Assembly: GCA_002315315.1 (NCBI GenBank)
Contig: DCGT01000045.1
Location: 1-15,429 of the forward strand
Direction: 5' to 3'
Length of the DNA stretch: 15,429 bases
Source of the DNA: Faecalibacterium sp. UBA1771
Lineage (GTDB): Bacteria > Bacillota > Clostridia > Oscillospirales > Ruminococcaceae
Below, piece after piece: positions 13,311-15,429 of this stretch (positions are counted from its first letter, which is position 1; every line of letters begins with the position of its first letter). A model generated the notes under the pieces. That model did no database searches. It was not told where the DNA came from and saw only the letters and a program-made list of their open reading frames with translations. The translations under genes were made by a program, and so were the position numbers.

Positions 13311-14876
13311 ATGCTCAGACTTGTGACGACCGATTACGGCAAACTTAGGGGATTGGTGGGCAAAGACCCGAGAATAACCGTGTTCAGAGGTGTTCCGTAT
13401 GCTAAACCGCCTGTCGGAGATCTTCGTTGGAAGGCACCGCAGCCTCTTGAGCCGTGGGAGGGTGTACGCAACTGCTACGAATACGGGCCTATGCCCATGA
13501 TGCGAATCCACCCAGGCAGTGATGATTCTTTTTATACAAAGGAGCTTCATCCCACATCTGCAGAGTATAAAATGGGAGAGGATTGCCTTTATATGAATAT
13601 CTTTTCTCCTGCCGAAACGGTTGATGACAATATTCCCGTTTTTTGCTATATACACGGCGGAGGATATCAGGACGGTTATCCGTACGAGGTTGAATTCGAC
13701 GGCGAGCGTGTCGCTCGGCGCGGCGTTATTGTTGTGATGATAGGCTACCGTCTTGGTCTGTTCGGCTTTTTGGCACATCCCGAGATTACCTCAGAAACCC
13801 GCGATGACGAGATTGTTTCCAATTTCGGACTGCAAGATCAATCGGCTGCCATCCACTGGGTATACAATAACATAAAAGCCTTCGGAGGTGATCCGTCGCG
13901 CATTACGGTTTGCGGTCAGAGCGCCGGTGCATCGAGTATTCAAATTCAAATTGCTTCGCCTTACAACGAGGGAATCATAACCGGTGGAATAGCGCAGTCA
14001 TCGGTTACTATGGGTTTTGCCGACGATTATCCTTACGGAAGAGTTTCGACACTTGATATGGCGGAAAAAAGAGGAGTCGAGTTCTTTGAAAAGACCGGAA
14101 TAAAGAATTTGAGTGAAGCGCGCAGCTTGTCAGCTGACGATTTAATGTGCAGACTTGCCGATGTTTCTCCTGCCGGAGCAATGTTCGGATTTATGTTTAA
14201 TCCGTGCATAGACGGTAAATTTATGACTGAAAACATTGTTACAAGCTACTACAACGACAATCTACCGTCTGTTCCTATGCTTGTGGGTCACTGTATGGGT
14301 GAAACTAAGCCGAACAGTATTTTCGGTGTTAAGATTCCGGAGTACAGCGAATTTGTCAAGAAAAACAGAGAACTCTACGGTGCGGAATCAGATGAATTTT
14401 TTAACGCCTGTAGTGTTAAGAACGATACCGATGTTGCTCGATTGTATGAAAAGGGCGATTTTAACAATATGGTTGCCGGAACAAGAGCATTCTGCGAGCT
14501 TCGCGCCTCACAGGGTAAGGACGTTTGGTATTATATCTTTGACCACGATATACCCGGTGACGACGCCGGTTCATTCCACGGTTCAGACCTATGGTTTATG
14601 TTTGATTCTCTTGCAAATTCTTGGCGTCCGTTTGAAGGAAAGCATTACGATCTTGCAAGGCAGGTAACATCATATTGGACAAACTTCGTTAAATACGGCA
14701 ATCCTAACGGCGACGGCAAGGATTACAACGGTAACGCTCTTCCCGAATGGAAATCATATAAAAACGGCGAGCGAAATGTTATTCGTTTCATTGATAAGGC
14801 AACACCTGATACTTTGCCCGAGGATAAGGTCATAGATACAAGGTTTGAGCTTGCAAAAAAGCTCTATGTCAAATAA
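13311..14876 (+). CDS. Type-B carboxylesterase (para-nitrobenzyl esterase family)
   Basis: An alpha/beta-hydrolase that cleaves carboxylic esters. The 521-residue protein has FRGVPYAKPPVGDLRW (25-40), the EDCLYMNIF signature (90-98), the oxyanion-hole HGGGY (115-119), the nucleophile elbow GQSAGA (202-207, Ser204), Glu331 (GET, third catalytic residue candidate) and His423 (SFHGSDLWFMF), completing a Ser-Glu-His triad. Length is usual for the family. No signal peptide, so cytosolic; natural substrate unknown. ATG 13311 follows AAAGGAAG by about 5 bases. It is monocistronic between two terminators, with a possible operator upstream. Confidence 0.9.
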   Translation: MLRLVTTDYGKLRGLVGKDPRITVFRGVPYAKPPVGDLRWKAPQPLEPWEGVRNCYEYGPMPMMRIHPGSDDSFYTKELHPTSAEYKMGEDCLYMNIFSPAETVDDNIPVFCYIHGGGYQDGYPYEVEFDGERVARRGVIVVMIGYRLGLFGFLAHPEITSETRDDEIVSNFGLQDQSAAIHWVYNNIKAFGGDPSRITVCGQSAGASSIQIQIASPYNEGIITGGIAQSSVTMGFADDYPYGRVSTLDMAEKRGVEFFEKTGIKNLSEARSLSADDLMCRLADVSPAGAMFGFMFNPCIDGKFMTENIVTSYYNDNLPSVPMLVGHCMGETKPNSIFGVKIPEYSEFVKKNRELYGAESDEFFNACSVKNDTDVARLYEKGDFNNMVAGTRAFCELRASQGKDVWYYIFDHDIPGDDAGSFHGSDLWFMFDSLANSWRPFEGKHYDLARQVTSYWTNFVKYGNPNGDGKDYNGNALPEWKSYKNGERNVIRFIDKATPDTLPEDKVIDTRFELAKKLYVK

Positions 14877-14901
14877 TGCTTTTAAATCTATAATTAAAGC
14901 G

Positions 14902-14941
14902 ATGCACATTATCGGTTTATTCCGTGGTGTGCATTGTTTTA
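14902..14941 (+). terminator. Terminator of the carboxylesterase gene
   Basis: ATGCACA (14902-14908) pairs with TGTGCAT (14928-14934), with an inner CGG/CCG pair block, followed by TGTTTTAT. Confidence 0.6.
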
Positions 14942-14959
14942 TACTACTATGGGATAGTT

Positions 14960-15050
14960 TTTCAAACAAAAACAGCCGCATAATGCGCGGCTGTTTAAAA
15001 AAGGAAAAGAGTGAAGAGGAGAATATATTTTCAAGAGAATTAATTTCTGT
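14960..15050 (-). ncRNA. Candidate small RNA with CU-rich segment
   Basis: A transcript started by the promoter at 15085-15057 would begin near 15050 and end at the hairpin 14996-14970, giving about 85-90 bases. Its middle is unstructured and rich in C and U (CTCCTCTTCACTCTTTTCC at about 15022-15003), complementary to GA-rich ribosome binding sites, and it ends in a good intrinsic terminator. No convincing reading frame is present. This layout resembles base-pairing regulatory RNAs of Firmicutes, but no known family was recognised and expression is unproven. Confidence 0.4.
14962..14996 (-). terminator. Minus-strand intrinsic terminator
   Basis: On the minus strand AAACAGCCGC, a 7-base loop and GCGGCTGTTT form a 10-bp GC-rich stem followed by TTGTTTG. 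On the plus strand the stem is followed by A residues, so it is oriented for minus-strand transcripts, although no minus-strand gene precedes it. Confidence 0.7.
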
Positions 15051-15056
15051 AACTAT

Positions 15057-15085
15057 ATTGTAATCTAATTTCAGCAATATGTAAA
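15057..15085 (-). promoter_or_regulatory. Minus-strand sigma-A-like promoter
   Basis: TTTACA (15085-15080) and TACAAT (15062-15057) are exactly 17 bases apart, each with one mismatch to consensus. It points toward the terminator about 60 bases away and away from the next gene. Confidence 0.5.
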
Positions 15086-15260
15086 TACATTAACGTAAAA
15101 TAAATGAAAAACAGACAAAATATTTACGAATTAGTTACAATCAATAAACAATGATAGGTTTCGATTATTATAAATGCCGATAAATTAACCCCAAATCTTC
15201 TTTTTTAGTTCACATTTCGTCTTTTGCAACAATAAATTACCGTCAAAACACAGTGAAATA

Positions 15261-15290
15261 TTTACAAAAAAGCACTTTAATATTTATACT
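15261..15290 (+). promoter_or_regulatory. Promoter of the homoserine dehydrogenase gene
   Basis: TTTACA (15261-15266) and TATACT (15285-15290) are 18 bases apart; a second TATACT at 15294-15299 offers an alternative -10. A leader of about 60 bases follows. Confidence 0.5.
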
Positions 15291-15358
15291 GTTTATACTA
15301 TACTATATTATATGATTCTTTAAATCAAAATGATAAAATAAATTCGGGAGGAATGTAA

Positions 15359-15429
15359 ATGAAAAAGGTTGATGTGGCAGTCATCGGTTTCGGAACAGTC
15401 GGCTCCGGCGTGGCGGAAATAATTATTAA
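15359..15429 (+). CDS. hom: Homoserine dehydrogenase, N-terminal fragment (3' end outside window)
   Basis: Only 23 codons are visible: MKKVDVAVIGFGTVGSGVAE and on. The GFGTVGSGV nucleotide-binding loop with this exact style is typical of homoserine dehydrogenase, which reduces aspartate semialdehyde to homoserine for threonine and methionine synthesis. ATG 15359 follows GGGAGGA (15346-15352) by 6 bases; an ATG at 15353 is followed by TAA and is not a start. With so little sequence another Rossmann dehydrogenase cannot be wholly excluded. Confidence 0.8.
   Translation, partial: MKKVDVAVIGFGTVGSGVAEIII

Larger units (their letters stand above)
14877..15358. other. Non-coding region between the esterase and homoserine dehydrogenase genes
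   Basis: 482 bases without a credible gene on either strand. From left to right it holds the esterase terminator (14902-14941), a minus-strand terminator hairpin (14970-14996), a CU-rich stretch on the minus strand (about 15000-15030), a minus-strand promoter (15057-15085), an AT-rich stretch in which nothing further was recognised (about 15086-15260), and the plus-strand promoter and ribosome binding site of the next gene. No T-box or riboswitch fold was recognised. Confidence 0.6.

Noticed and set aside
13230..13778. 182-codon minus-strand frame at the start of the esterase gene
   Set aside because: Low-complexity, no ribosome binding site, and opposite a conserved EDCLYMN/HGGG esterase region.
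14754..15077. 107-codon minus-strand frame overlapping the end of the esterase
   Set aside because: It crosses the predicted minus-strand terminator and begins near the promoter -10; composition is random-looking. The RNA interpretation fits better.
15086..15260. Possible T-box or amino-acid riboswitch ahead of homoserine dehydrogenase
   Set aside because: No T-box motif, no terminator/antiterminator pair and the predicted leader after the promoter at 15261-15290 is only about 60 bases.

Overview
The window looks like a chromosomal segment of a Gram-positive, endospore-forming Clostridia bacterium. Evidence: a spoIIGA-sigE pair (mother-cell sporulation sigma factor and its processing protease), lipoproteins with Gram-positive-style signal peptides, strong AGGAGG-type ribosome binding sites, AT-rich spacers with sigma-A-like promoters, and intrinsic terminators after most genes. 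Several families resemble those of gut Oscillospiraceae/Ruminococcaceae, but that placement is inference from protein style, not from a search. No CRISPR array, tRNA, rRNA, insertion sequence or prophage gene was seen.

Layout. 1-1433: end of rpsB (ribosomal protein S2) and tsf (EF-Ts), closed by a terminator. 1435-3017 (minus): sigE and spoIIGA, transcribed toward tsf. 3083-4390: a divergently transcribed lipoprotein with a trigger-factor/FKBP-type prolyl isomerase domain. 4442-5253 (minus): a PPP-type metallophosphoesterase with its own promoter and terminator. 5347-6915: a highly expressed class II ketose-bisphosphate aldolase, then a cyclophilin. 7023-8294: a membrane GT2 glycosyltransferase. 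8362-13176: a six-gene apparent operon: capE, capF and capG (the three-step route from UDP-GlcNAc to UDP-N-acetyl-L-fucosamine), a VanZ-family membrane protein, a barnase-like RNase carried as a predicted lipoprotein, and a barstar-like inhibitor. 13311-14876: a type-B carboxylesterase. 14877-15358: a non-coding region with a possible minus-strand small RNA. 15359-end: the first codons of homoserine dehydrogenase.

How the genes work together. capE-capF-capG should make UDP-L-FucNAc, a precursor for capsule, teichoic-acid-like or other cell-wall glycans; the GT2 gene just upstream is a candidate glycan enzyme but has its own transcription unit. VanZ, barnase and barstar are tightly overlapped behind capG, so a surface-tethered RNase and its cytosolic inhibitor would be made together with a surface-sugar pathway. 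The spoIIGA-sigE pair is a self-contained sporulation module: the membrane protease removes the pro-sequence of sigma-E. No sigG gene follows sigE here.

Points most worth checking: the possible CU-rich small RNA at 14960-15050 (minus), the lipoprotein barnase/barstar pair in a nucleotide-sugar operon, and the apparent missing base at the expected start of spoIIGA.
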